Below the pieces are notes generated by a model. It saw only the letters and a list, made by a program, of their open reading frames with translations, had not been told where the DNA came from and did not search any database. From Acidimicrobiia bacterium (lineage in GTDB: Bacteria; Actinomycetota; Acidimicrobiia; IMCC26256; JACDBD01), in the NCBI GenBank assembly GCA_031177445.1, contig JAPSGP010000189.1, positions 1 through 6,190 of the forward strand: 6,190 nt of DNA. The letters are read 5' to 3'. The position numbers and the translations under genes are program-made. Positions 1 through 6,190 of this stretch are shown in pieces (position 1 is the first letter of the stretch; each line of letters starts with the position of its first letter).

Positions 1-734
1 CGCCGCAGCTCGAGCATGGACCGGGCGTACACGACGCTCGGGCGCAGCAGCTCGTCGGCCAGGGAGTGGCGGGCGCCCGGCCAGGCCTCGCCGTCGAGCG
101 GGCGCCGCTCGAGCTCGAGCAGTGCCTTGCGGGCGAGTGAGTACCCGTTGCAGCGCAGCCCCGGGCTGGCGAAGCCGATCACCCGGTCGCCCGTCCGCAC
201 GAACGCCGGCAGCACGCGCGCCCGTTCGACCAGCCCCACGGCGAAGCCGACGAGGTCGAACTCGCCCGGGTCCATGACGTCGGGGTGCTCCGACATCTCG
301 CCCCCGAGGAGCGCGCACCCGGCCTGGCGGCACCCGTCGGCGACGCCCGAGACGATCTCGTCGATGACCTCGGGAACGAGCTTTCCGGTGGAGATGTAGT
401 CGAGGAAGAACAACGGCTCGGCGCCGGTGGTGGCGATGTCGTCGACCGACATGGCGACGCAGTCGATGCCGATGGTGTCGTAGCGCTCCGTCCGGCGGAC
501 GATCAGCGACTTGGTGCCGACCCCGTCGGTCGACGCCACCAGCAACGGGTCGTGCAGGCGGTTGGCCGGGTAGGCGAAGAGCCCGCCGAAGCCGCCGACG
601 TCGCCCACGACCTCGGGCCGGAACGTCGAGCGCACGTGGTCCTTGATCAGCTCGACCGCCTTCTCGCCCGCGGCGATGTCGACCCCGGACTCGGAGTACG
701 TGAGGGGCGGGCGCCGGCGACGCCGGTCGCTCAC
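1..734 (-). CDS. purM: Phosphoribosylformylglycinamidine cyclo-ligase (AIR synthetase), N-terminal 244 residues; 3' end lies beyond the left edge
   Basis: PurM closes the imidazole ring of formylglycinamidine ribonucleotide, using ATP, to give aminoimidazole ribonucleotide in cytosolic purine synthesis. The reading frame is open from a GTG at 734 to the window edge. Family landmarks are clear: GVDI at residues 17-20, the substrate/ATP loop STDGVGTK at 68-75, VDDI plus GAEPLFFLDY at 97-113, GCALLGGEMSEHP at 139-151, and CNGYSLARK at 195-203. The VDDI and AEHP/SEHP forms resemble mycobacterial PurM. About 244 of the usual 340-360 residues are present. The GTG start shares a GTGA overlap with the purF stop, and no earlier start fits, so translation is probably coupled to purF. 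Five arginines in a row (residues 4-8) lie just before the conserved start of the fold. A cysteine replaces the usual serine in the SNGYSL motif. Identification is confident; the left part is simply not in the window. Confidence 0.96.
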   Translation of the reverse strand, partial: MSDRRRRRPPLTYSESGVDIAAGEKAVELIKDHVRSTFRPEVVGDVGGFGGLFAYPANRLHDPLLVASTDGVGTKSLIVRRTERYDTIGIDCVAMSVDDIATTGAEPLFFLDYISTGKLVPEVIDEIVSGVADGCRQAGCALLGGEMSEHPDVMDPGEFDLVGFAVGLVERARVLPAFVRTGDRVIGFASPGLRCNGYSLARKALLELERRPLDGEAWPGARHSLADELLRPSVVYARSMLELR

Positions 735-2215
735 GTCTCGGCCGACGTGGGCGCGAAGCCGTCGAGCTCGGCGATTGGCTCGGGCGGCGACTCGAGCGCG
801 AGCTTCGTGTCGGCCTCGGGGACGGGGACCAGGTAGTCGCCCGTGAGGCAGGCCGTGCAGAACGCCTCGCCGTCGGCGCCGGTGGCGGCAACCAGGCGGT
901 CGAGGTCGAGGTAGGCGAGCGAGTCGACCCCGAGGTAGTCGCGGATCTCGCCCACCGACAGATCGGCCGCCAGCAGCTCCGACCGGCGGCCGGTGTCCAT
1001 CCCGTAGAAGCAGGGCCAGCGATAGGGCGGCGACGACACGCGGAAGTGCACCTCGGCGGCGCCGGCTTCCCGCAGCATCGCCACCACCTGGCGCGTCGTG
1101 GTGCCGCGCACGATCGAGTCGTCGACGACGATGAGTCGCTTGCCCCGGATGTTCTCGGGAAGTGGGTTCAGCTTCAGGCGCACTCCCGCCCCACGCAGCT
1201 GGTGCGTCGGCTCGATGAACGTGCGTCCGACGTAGCGGTTCTTCACCAGTCCGTCGCCATACGGGATGCCGGACGCGCGCGCGAAGCCCTGCGCCGCGGG
1301 AATGCCCGACTCGGGGATGGGCATGACCATGTCGGCGGCGACCGGGGCCTGGCGGGCGAGCTCCTCGCCCATGCGCTGGCGCGCCAGGTGCACGCTCTTG
1401 CCGTAGAGGTTGGTGTCGGGACGCGAGAAGTACACGAACTCGAACAGGCACAACTTCGGCGTCGGCGGTGCGTAGTGGTGCGAGCGGATGCCGGACGCGT
1501 CGATGACCACCATCTCGCCCGGCTCGACGTCGCGCACGTAATGCGCGCCCACGATGTCGAGCGCGGCGCTCTCGCTCGCCAGCACCCAGCCGGCCTCGAT
1601 GCGTCCGAGTACGAGAGGCCAGAAGCCGTGCTCGTCGCGCACGCCGATGAGCCGGGCGTCGTCGAGCAGCACGAACGAGAACCCGCCCCGCAGCCGGGGC
1701 AGCACCCGCTCGAGCGCGAGCTCGAGATCGCGCCCGTCGGAACGAGGTTCGGGCGGGTACTCGTGGGCGATCAGCTCCGCCACCAGGGCGGAGTCGGTGG
1801 TGGAGTCGAGGCCGAGCTCGGGCTCCAGCATCCCGGGCAGCATCCCGAGGGCATCGGACAGCTCCAGGACGTTGGTCAGGTTGCCGTTGTGGCCGAGGGC
1901 GAAGCCGGCGTCGCCCACCGACCGGTAGACGGGCTGGGCGTTGCGCCAGCTGCTCGACCCGGTGGTGGAGTAGCGGTTGTGGCCGATCGCGAGATGCCCC
2001 TGCAACGGGGCGAGCCGGCGCTCGTCGAAGACCTGGGTGACGAGGCCCATGTCCTTCACGACGGTGATCGTCTCGCCGTCGCTCACCGCGATGCCGGCCG
2101 ACTCCTGGCCGCGGTGCTGGAGGGCGAAGAGCCCCAGGTACGCGAGGTGCGCCACCGACTGGCCGGGGGCATAGACGCCGAAGACGCCACAGGCATGGCC
2201 CGGGGGTTCGCTCAT
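731..2215 (-). CDS. purF: Amidophosphoribosyltransferase (glutamine PRPP amidotransferase)
   Basis: PurF catalyses the first committed step of purine synthesis, turning PRPP and glutamine into phosphoribosylamine. The protein has 494 residues. An eight-residue propeptide precedes the catalytic Cys9 (ACGVFGVYAPG), which becomes the N-terminus after cleavage. The class II glutaminase domain shows HRGQESAGIAV (34-44), HNRYSTTG (79-86) and GHNGNL (108-113). The phosphoribosyltransferase domain carries the PRPP loop VVDDSIVRGTT (363-373). Cysteines 256, 402, 453 and 456 match the four ligands of the [4Fe-4S] cluster of the B. subtilis-type enzyme, so an oxygen-sensitive cluster form is inferred. 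The frame stays open 111 codons upstream, but that part runs back into cysC antisense and has no family resemblance; the ATG at 2215 gives the normal N-terminus and sits 8 nt after a -10 element. The common GxRPL motif reads GFWPL here (Trp199). It overlaps purM downstream by 4 bases and is divergent from cysC. Confidence 0.97.
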   Translation of the reverse strand: MSEPPGHACGVFGVYAPGQSVAHLAYLGLFALQHRGQESAGIAVSDGETITVVKDMGLVTQVFDERRLAPLQGHLAIGHNRYSTTGSSSWRNAQPVYRSVGDAGFALGHNGNLTNVLELSDALGMLPGMLEPELGLDSTTDSALVAELIAHEYPPEPRSDGRDLELALERVLPRLRGGFSFVLLDDARLIGVRDEHGFWPLVLGRIEAGWVLASESAALDIVGAHYVRDVEPGEMVVIDASGIRSHHYAPPTPKLCLFEFVYFSRPDTNLYGKSVHLARQRMGEELARQAPVAADMVMPIPESGIPAAQGFARASGIPYGDGLVKNRYVGRTFIEPTHQLRGAGVRLKLNPLPENIRGKRLIVVDDSIVRGTTTRQVVAMLREAGAAEVHFRVSSPPYRWPCFYGMDTGRRSELLAADLSVGEIRDYLGVDSLAYLDLDRLVAATGADGEAFCTACLTGDYLVPVPEADTKLALESPPEPIAELDGFAPTSAET

Positions 2216-2223
2216 GCCCTTCA

Positions 2224-2229
2224 AGTATG
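2224..2229 (-). promoter_or_regulatory. Putative -10 element of the purF-purM unit (leaderless)
   Basis: Read on the minus strand the hexamer is CATACT, matching TATAAT at four of six positions, including the A at position 2 and the T at position 6. Eight bases separate it from the ATG at 2215, so transcription would begin at or within a base or two of the start codon. No Shine-Dalgarno sequence precedes that ATG, which supports a leaderless message. I see no convincing -35 box; the expected place (about 2247-2252) abuts the -10 element of cysC on the other strand. Confidence 0.5.
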
Positions 2230-2252
2230 CCGTACCGCTGAAGGCGCTCCGG

Positions 2253-2258
2253 TAACGT
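2253..2258 (+). promoter_or_regulatory. Putative -10 element of the cysC-PHP unit (leaderless)
   Basis: The hexamer TAACGT fits the TAnnnT pattern of actinobacterial -10 boxes. Exactly six bases follow before the GTG start of cysC at 2265, so the expected transcription start coincides with the first base of the start codon. There is no Shine-Dalgarno sequence between them. No -35 box is evident; its expected position (about 2230-2235) abuts the facing purF -10 element. Confidence 0.5.
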
Positions 2259-2264
2259 CGGCCC

Positions 2265-2845
<581 letters not shown>

Positions 2846-2849
<4 letters not shown>

Positions 2850-3691
2850 TCGACCTCCACAGCCATTCGACGATGTCGGACGGCACCGATGCCCCCGCCC
2901 GCGTGGTGGCGCTGGCCGCCGAGGCCCAGGTCGCAGCGCTGGCGCTGACCGACCACGACACCCTCGACCACCTCCCCGAAGCGCACGCCGCGGCCGATCG
3001 AGCCGGCGTGCGCCTGGTTCCCGGCTGCGAGATCTCGTGCGAGCTCGGCGGCCGCGCCCCCGGCAGCATGCACCTGCTCGTGTTCTTCGTCGACGACCAC
3101 ACCGGTCCGCTGCCCGAGAAGCTCGCCGAGCTCCAGCGCGGCCGCAACGAGCGCAACGTCCAGATCGTGAGCGCGCTCAACGCGCACGGCATCGACGTCA
3201 CCATGGACGAGCTCGCGGCCGAGGCCGGTCCCGGCTCGGTCGGACGCCCGAGCCTGGCACGCATCCTCGTGCGCAAGGGCTACGTCGCGACGATCCAGGA
3301 GGCATTCGACCGCTGGCTCGCCAAGGGCGCGCCGGCGTACTTCGAACGCCCTCGCCTGACACCCGAGGAGTCGATCGAGCTCACGCACGCGTCCGGCGGC
3401 GTGTGCTCGGTCGCGCACCCGTTGTCGCTCGGGCTCGAGGGCGACGCGCTGGACGGGTTCATCGCCGAGCTGGCCGTCGCCGGGCTCGACGGGCTCGAAT
3501 GCGAGTACGGCGCGTACGAGCCCGCGGAACGGGCACCACTGCACGCGCTCGCGGCTCGCCACGACCTCGTCCCCACCGGTGGCTCCGACTACCACGGCGA
3601 CAACAAGCCCGGCTTGTGCGTCGGCGTCGGGCGCGGCGACCTGTGCGTTCCCGATGAGTACCTGGACCGGCTCGAAGCACGACGTCGGTAA
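2846..3691 (+). CDS. PHP-domain phosphoesterase, TrpH/YciV type (probable 3',5'-nucleotide bisphosphate phosphatase)
   Basis: The 281-residue protein is a complete PHP-domain metallohydrolase, close in length to E. coli YciV (TrpH, RNase AM). Candidate metal ligands are all present: His5 and His7 in DLHSHST, Asp12, His37 in LTDHDT (35-39), Glu62 in PGCEIS, His76 in MHLLVFF, His191 in VAHP, and Asp248 and His250 in GGSDYHG. GRPSLA (133-138) and the helical insert after residue 88 are also typical. Known members of this family remove the 3'-phosphate from 3',5'-bisphosphonucleotides such as pAp; the E. coli protein also acts as a 5'-3' exoribonuclease. The frame is open far upstream, but that part is out-of-frame cysC; the GTG at 2846 starts exactly at the conserved fold and shares a GTGA overlap with the cysC stop. 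Pairing with a PAPS-making enzyme makes pAp clearance the most attractive role here, by inference. RNA processing is the alternative. Confidence 0.88.
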
Positions 3692-3752
3692 CCCCCAATC
3701 GCGCGGCGAGACTCGCGTGTATCGACGCCGCTCTCAGGTGACAAACCGGGGT

Positions 3753-3784
3753 CCCCGCCGGAAGCTCTGCTTCGGTGGGGTTCT
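3753..3784 (+). terminator. Hairpin terminator of the cysC-PHP unit
   Basis: Sixty bases after the PHP stop, 3753-3765 pairs with 3769-3780: four C-G pairs, one G-T wobble, three more G-C pairs, one bulged G (3761), then AAGC with GCTT around a TCT loop. A short T-rich run (TTCT) follows. The stem is strong but the T tract is short, so termination is likely rather than certain. The hairpin ends where the -10 element of the next gene begins, so it occupies that promoter's -35 region. Confidence 0.6.
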
Positions 3785-3789
3785 AAGCT
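3784..3789 (+). promoter_or_regulatory. Putative -10 element of the small protein-GMC unit (leaderless)
   Basis: TAAGCT fits TAnnnT and sits eight bases before the ATG at 3798, the same geometry as at purF and nearly that at cysC. No Shine-Dalgarno sequence lies between. A clear -35 box is absent; its place is taken by the terminator-like stem. Confidence 0.45.
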
Positions 3790-3797
3790 GCTCGGCC

Positions 3798-4109
3798 ATG
3801 CTCCGGTTCGAGCGTGAGGTCGTCGCCGCGCTCGTCGACCCCGCGCTCGGCGACGAACAGCGGGCAGCGATCGCGGCCGACGTGGACGATTCGCTGCGGT
3901 CGATGCCCGAGTACCTGCGCGCCGGCGTCGCGGTGGGATCACTCGTCCTCGGTGCGTGGAGCGGCATGACTCGATCGCTCGTCCACCGGGCGCCGATCGC
4001 CGAGCGTGTCGAGCGCTGGAAGACGAGCCGACTCGATCCGGTTCGTCAGTACGTTCGCGTCTTCCATTCGTTGGTGCTGTTCGCCGAGTACGAACTGGCT
4101 CCCGCGTGA
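3798..4109 (+). CDS. Small helical protein, probable partner or detached N-terminal domain of the GMC oxidoreductase
   Basis: I cannot name this 103-residue protein with certainty. It is predicted to be all-helical, charged and soluble, with no signal peptide; the hydrophobic stretch at 42-54 is too short for a membrane span. The layout is an N-terminal FEREVVAALVDPAL (4-17), a middle SMPEYLRAGVAVGSLVL (35-51), and a C-terminal VERWKTSRLDPVRQYVRVF (71-89). This order (short helix, 'P..LR' helix, then 'W..S....R' helix) recalls the N-terminal region of longer bacterial GMC oxidoreductases and the small subunit of multi-part GMC dehydrogenases. That resemblance is from memory, not from a search. 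Its stop overlaps the start of the GMC gene (GTGA), so equal production is likely. The ATG at 3798 is preferred because a -10 box lies eight bases before it; the frame upstream belongs to PHP antiphase sequence. The role may be to help fold, anchor or pass electrons for the oxidoreductase. Confidence 0.75.
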   Translation: MLRFEREVVAALVDPALGDEQRAAIAADVDDSLRSMPEYLRAGVAVGSLVLGAWSGMTRSLVHRAPIAERVERWKTSRLDPVRQYVRVFHSLVLFAEYELAPA

Positions 4110-5521
4110 CCGACGTCGAGACCGAGGTGCTCGTCATCGGCTCGGGTGCGGGCGGCGCGGTGACCGCGGCCAAGCTGGCGCGCGCGGGGCGCGACGTCAC
4201 GGTGGTGGAGGAAGGCCCGTGGATCGACCCTGACGAGATGGTGCCGTTCTCCCTCGAGGAGATGGCCGCGAAGTACCGGCACCGGCCGTCGGTCGCTCTC
4301 GGCAACCCGGTCATCGCGTACACCGAAGGCCGCTGTGTGGGCGGGAGCACCGAGATCAACAGCGGCCTGTACCACCGCCTGCCGCCCGAGCTCGCGGCAG
4401 AGTGGGCGGCGCGCTACGAGATCGACGAGTTCACGCCCGCAACCCTCGACCGGTACGCGACCGAGATCGAACACGAGATCGCGGTGACGCGGCTCCCGGG
4501 TGCCCCGCCGCCGTCGTCGGCGGTGCTGGAGCGCGGCGCGACCAAGCTCGGATGGCGGGCGGTCGAGTTCGAGCGGGTCTTCACCTACGACGAGGCCGGG
4601 CGCTCGACGAAGCAGACCATGGCGCGCACGCTCGTGCCGCGCGCGGTCGAGAAGGGCGCCCGAGTACTGCCGGACTGCCGCGTCGAGCGGCTCATCCGGC
4701 GGGAGGGTCGCGTTGCGGGCGCCCGGTGCCGGCAGCACACGCCGGAAGGCGCGCGCAAGCTCGTGATCTATGCCGATCACGTCTTCGTCTGCGCGGGCGC
4801 GATTCAGACGCCGGCGCTGTTGCAACGCAGCGGCATCCGGGCCGGCATCGGCAGCGGCCTCAAGCTGCACCCGACGATCAAGATCGCGGCCCGGTTCCCG
4901 CAGCCGATCGATCACGGCGACGTCCCGATGCATCGCGTCACCGAGTTCGCACCCAACCTCACCATCGGCGGCTCGATCACACGGCGGGGCCACGCCGCGC
5001 TGGCGCTGGCGGAGTCAGGCGTGGAACCGGCAAATGCGCTCGAGAACTGGGAGCAAGTCGGCGTCTACTACGCCGCGATTCGCAGCGACGCCGCCGGTGC
5101 CGTGGTCGCGCTCCCGGGGCTGCGGGCGCCGCTGGTGACCTACCGGCTCACCGAGGGCGACATGAGCCGGCTGGCCCGCGGACTCGTCCACCTCGGTGAG
5201 GTGCTGCTCGCGGCGGGTGCCACCGAGCTGTACCCGTCCGTGACCGGGGGCGTCGTCGTGCGGCGGCCGGAAGAGCTCGTGGCCTGGTGGGACGCGACGG
5301 CCCGCCGCAGCTCCAACCTCATGACCGTGCACATGACGAGCACGGTCCGCATCGGCGAGGACCGCAGCCGCGCCGGCGCCGACAGCTTCGGGCGCATCTG
5401 GGGGTACGACAACCTGCGCGTGAACGACGCGTCGCTCGTGCCCGACGCACCCGGGGTCAACCCGCAAGCCGCGATCATGGCGATCGCCGCCCGCAACGTC
5501 GCCCGCTTCCTCGCCGGGTAG
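4106..5521 (+). CDS. GMC-family FAD-dependent oxidoreductase, substrate unknown
   Basis: The 471-residue protein is a glucose-methanol-choline oxidoreductase, a family that oxidises alcohols, sugars or sterols with FAD. The dinucleotide-binding fold starts at once: VLVIGSGAGGAVTAAKLA (8-25) with acidic Glu35/Glu36 ending the second strand. Further landmarks are GRCVGGSTEINSG (75-87), the FAD-contacting CAGAIQTPALL (229-239), and the C-terminal NLRVNDASLVPDAPGVNPQ (436-454) followed by AIMAIAARNVARFL. His409 and Asn452 are the likely catalytic pair. The motif usually read as H-x-M-G-[ST]-x-R-M-G is HMTSTVRIG (409-417), with serine for the glycine. There is no Tat or Sec signal, so the enzyme is probably cytoplasmic. 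The length suits the short bacterial forms that lack an N-terminal extension, and the overlapping upstream gene may supply it. GTG at 4106 is the only start that yields the normal N-terminus. The substrate (long-chain alcohol, sterol or sugar) cannot be told. Confidence 0.9.
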   Translation: MTDVETEVLVIGSGAGGAVTAAKLARAGRDVTVVEEGPWIDPDEMVPFSLEEMAAKYRHRPSVALGNPVIAYTEGRCVGGSTEINSGLYHRLPPELAAEWAARYEIDEFTPATLDRYATEIEHEIAVTRLPGAPPPSSAVLERGATKLGWRAVEFERVFTYDEAGRSTKQTMARTLVPRAVEKGARVLPDCRVERLIRREGRVAGARCRQHTPEGARKLVIYADHVFVCAGAIQTPALLQRSGIRAGIGSGLKLHPTIKIAARFPQPIDHGDVPMHRVTEFAPNLTIGGSITRRGHAALALAESGVEPANALENWEQVGVYYAAIRSDAAGAVVALPGLRAPLVTYRLTEGDMSRLARGLVHLGEVLLAAGATELYPSVTGGVVVRRPEELVAWWDATARRSSNLMTVHMTSTVRIGEDRSRAGADSFGRIWGYDNLRVNDASLVPDAPGVNPQAAIMAIAARNVARFLAG

Positions 5522-5571
5522 CGATTCGACTGCAAGCCCCGGCTTCCACGTCGGCGCCGACAGCGAGTCGC
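5521..5571. repeat. Imperfect inverted repeat directly after the GMC stop
   Basis: Bases 5521-5532 pair with 5561-5571 (eleven pairs, one G-T wobble, one bulged A). The enclosed part has its own symmetry: AAGCC/GGCTT at 5534-5545 and the perfect 12-bp palindrome GTCGGCGCCGAC at 5550-5561. An alternative stem, CGACAG/CTGTCG at 5558-5577, competes with it. No T tract follows, so it is at best a weak or factor-assisted terminator for the GMC unit. Confidence 0.4.
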
Positions 5572-5580
5572 CTGTCGAAG

Positions 5581-5629
5581 ATCGTTCAGGCACGAGACCC
5601 CGGAAAACGGGGTTTGATGCCTGAACGAT
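5581..5629. terminator. Strong 49-nt hairpin, probable bidirectional terminator between GMC and purL
   Basis: Arms 5581-5592 and 5618-5629 are exact 12-base reverse complements. A 2x2 mismatch follows, then a second nine-pair stem (5595-5602 region with 5608-5615, extended through ACCCCG/CGGGGT) closed by the loop GAAAA (5603-5607); one pair is G-T. It lies between two convergent genes, where a two-way terminator is expected. Neither side has a T-rich run, so it would be of the tract-less kind proposed for actinobacteria, or a small palindromic repeat unit found elsewhere in the genome. Confidence 0.55.
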
Positions 5630-5654
5630 GTGACTTCCGGTGCGTCGTCGTCGG

Positions 5655-6190
5655 CTAGCTCGGACCCGCGGCCGGCAACGCGGCGCCCAGGAGCGACGGA
5701 ATCGCGTCCCGCCATGCGTGCGCTGCATCGGCGAGCGGAACGTCGAAGGCGCCGGCGGCCACGAGCCGGTCGCCGGTGGCCTCGCCGAGGTCGAACGCGG
5801 CGACGCCGGCGGCCTGAGCTCGGTCGCGCACCTCGGCCACGCGGTCGGGCGCGACCGACAGCAGGACGCGCGAGGCCGTCTCCGAGAACCAGAACAGCGC
5901 GGGCACGAGGGCTTCGTGCGCTGCCTCCTCCAGCGGTGCGACGTCGAACCCGACCTCGCCGGCGATGGCCATCTCGGCTAGCGCGACCGCGAGGCCGCCG
6001 TCGGAGCAGTCGTGGACCCCGGCAATCGCGGCGTCGACGACCAGGTCACGGACGAGTGCGTGCAGCGCCACCGCCGCGCCGATGTCGGCCGCGGGCGGCG
6101 CACCGCCGTCGAGCTCGTGCACGACCGCGGCCCACTCGGAGCCGCCGAGCTCGGCGCGGGTGGCGCCGAGGACGACGACGCGCTCGCCTG
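5655..6190 (-). CDS. purL: Phosphoribosylformylglycinamidine synthase, large subunit, C-terminal 177 residues; 5' part lies beyond the right edge
   Basis: PurL uses ATP and ammonia, delivered from glutamine by PurQ with PurS, to convert formylglycinamide ribonucleotide to the amidine that PurM then cyclises. Only the last quarter of a protein of about 740 residues is here. The frame enters at 6188 and ends at the TAG at 5655-5657. Recognisable are VVLGATRAELGGSEW near the right edge, HELDGGAPPAAD, the well-kept GVHDCSDGGLAVALAEMAI (about 6000-5950), an FSETASRVLLSV segment, and a closing FDLGEATGDRLV stretch. The chain ends in a short alanine/proline tail, with no fused glutaminase domain, as expected for the small multi-subunit type. 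purQ and purS should lie to the right, outside the window. The gene converges on the GMC oxidoreductase and is separated from purF by the plus-strand block, so purF is not simply transcribed through from it. Confidence 0.94.
   Translation of the reverse strand, partial: GERVVVLGATRAELGGSEWAAVVHELDGGAPPAADIGAAVALHALVRDLVVDAAIAGVHDCSDGGLAVALAEMAIAGEVGFDVAPLEEAAHEALVPALFWFSETASRVLLSVAPDRVAEVRDRAQAAGVAAFDLGEATGDRLVAAGAFDVPLADAAHAWRDAIPSLLGAALPAAGPS

Noticed and set aside
2216..2264. A purine riboswitch or other leader RNA ahead of purF
   Set aside because: Only 49 bases separate the divergent genes and the promoter leaves no room for a leader; the message seems leaderless.
3589..4359. A 256-codon minus-strand frame across the small-protein gene
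   Set aside because: It crosses a terminator, a promoter and two better-supported starts, and its product is an arginine/serine-rich run with no fold.
4046..4993. A 315-codon minus-strand frame opposite the GMC gene
   Set aside because: Shadow frame with no recognised domains; the plus strand holds unmistakable FAD-binding motifs.
5522..5654. A mobile-element remnant in the spacer between the GMC gene and purL
   Set aside because: Inverted repeats are present but there is no transposase fragment and no visible target duplication; a terminator region explains it more simply.

Overview
The window is a GC-rich, tightly packed stretch of a bacterial chromosome. The codon use, the B. subtilis/actinobacterial form of PurF, the Mycobacterium-like motifs in PurM, and start codons placed 6-8 bases after a TAnnnT-type -10 element (suggesting leaderless transcripts) all point to Actinomycetota. 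An Acidimicrobiia-like lineage is my best guess, but the sequence alone does not prove it.

Layout: three de novo purine synthesis genes lie on the minus strand. The 3' end of purL enters from the right edge (5655-6190). The whole of purF (731-2215) follows, then the 5' two thirds or so of purM (1-734), which runs off the left edge. purF and purM overlap in a GTGA stop/start and form one transcription unit. purL, whose product acts just before PurM in the pathway, is separated from them by about 3.4 kb carrying four genes on the opposite strand.

That plus-strand block has two apparent units. The first is cysC (APS kinase, 2265-2849) overlapping a TrpH/YciV-type PHP-domain phosphoesterase (2846-3691). 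CysC makes PAPS. Characterised members of the PHP family remove the 3'-phosphate from 3',5'-bisphosphonucleotides such as pAp, the by-product of PAPS use. The pair could therefore make the sulfate donor and clear its inhibitory product. A terminator-like hairpin (3753-3784) closes this unit and abuts the promoter of the second: a 103-residue unnamed protein (3798-4109) overlapping a GMC-family FAD oxidoreductase (4106-5521). The small protein looks like a detached helical N-terminal domain or small subunit of the oxidoreductase.

purF and cysC are divergent across only 49 bp, with facing -10 elements. The GMC gene and purL converge on a 133-bp spacer full of inverted repeats, including a near-perfect 49-nt hairpin. 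I see no RNA genes, CRISPR, insertion sequences or obvious phage genes. The most interesting points are the cysC-PHP coupling, the split GMC pair, and the insertion of the plus-strand block into the purine cluster.
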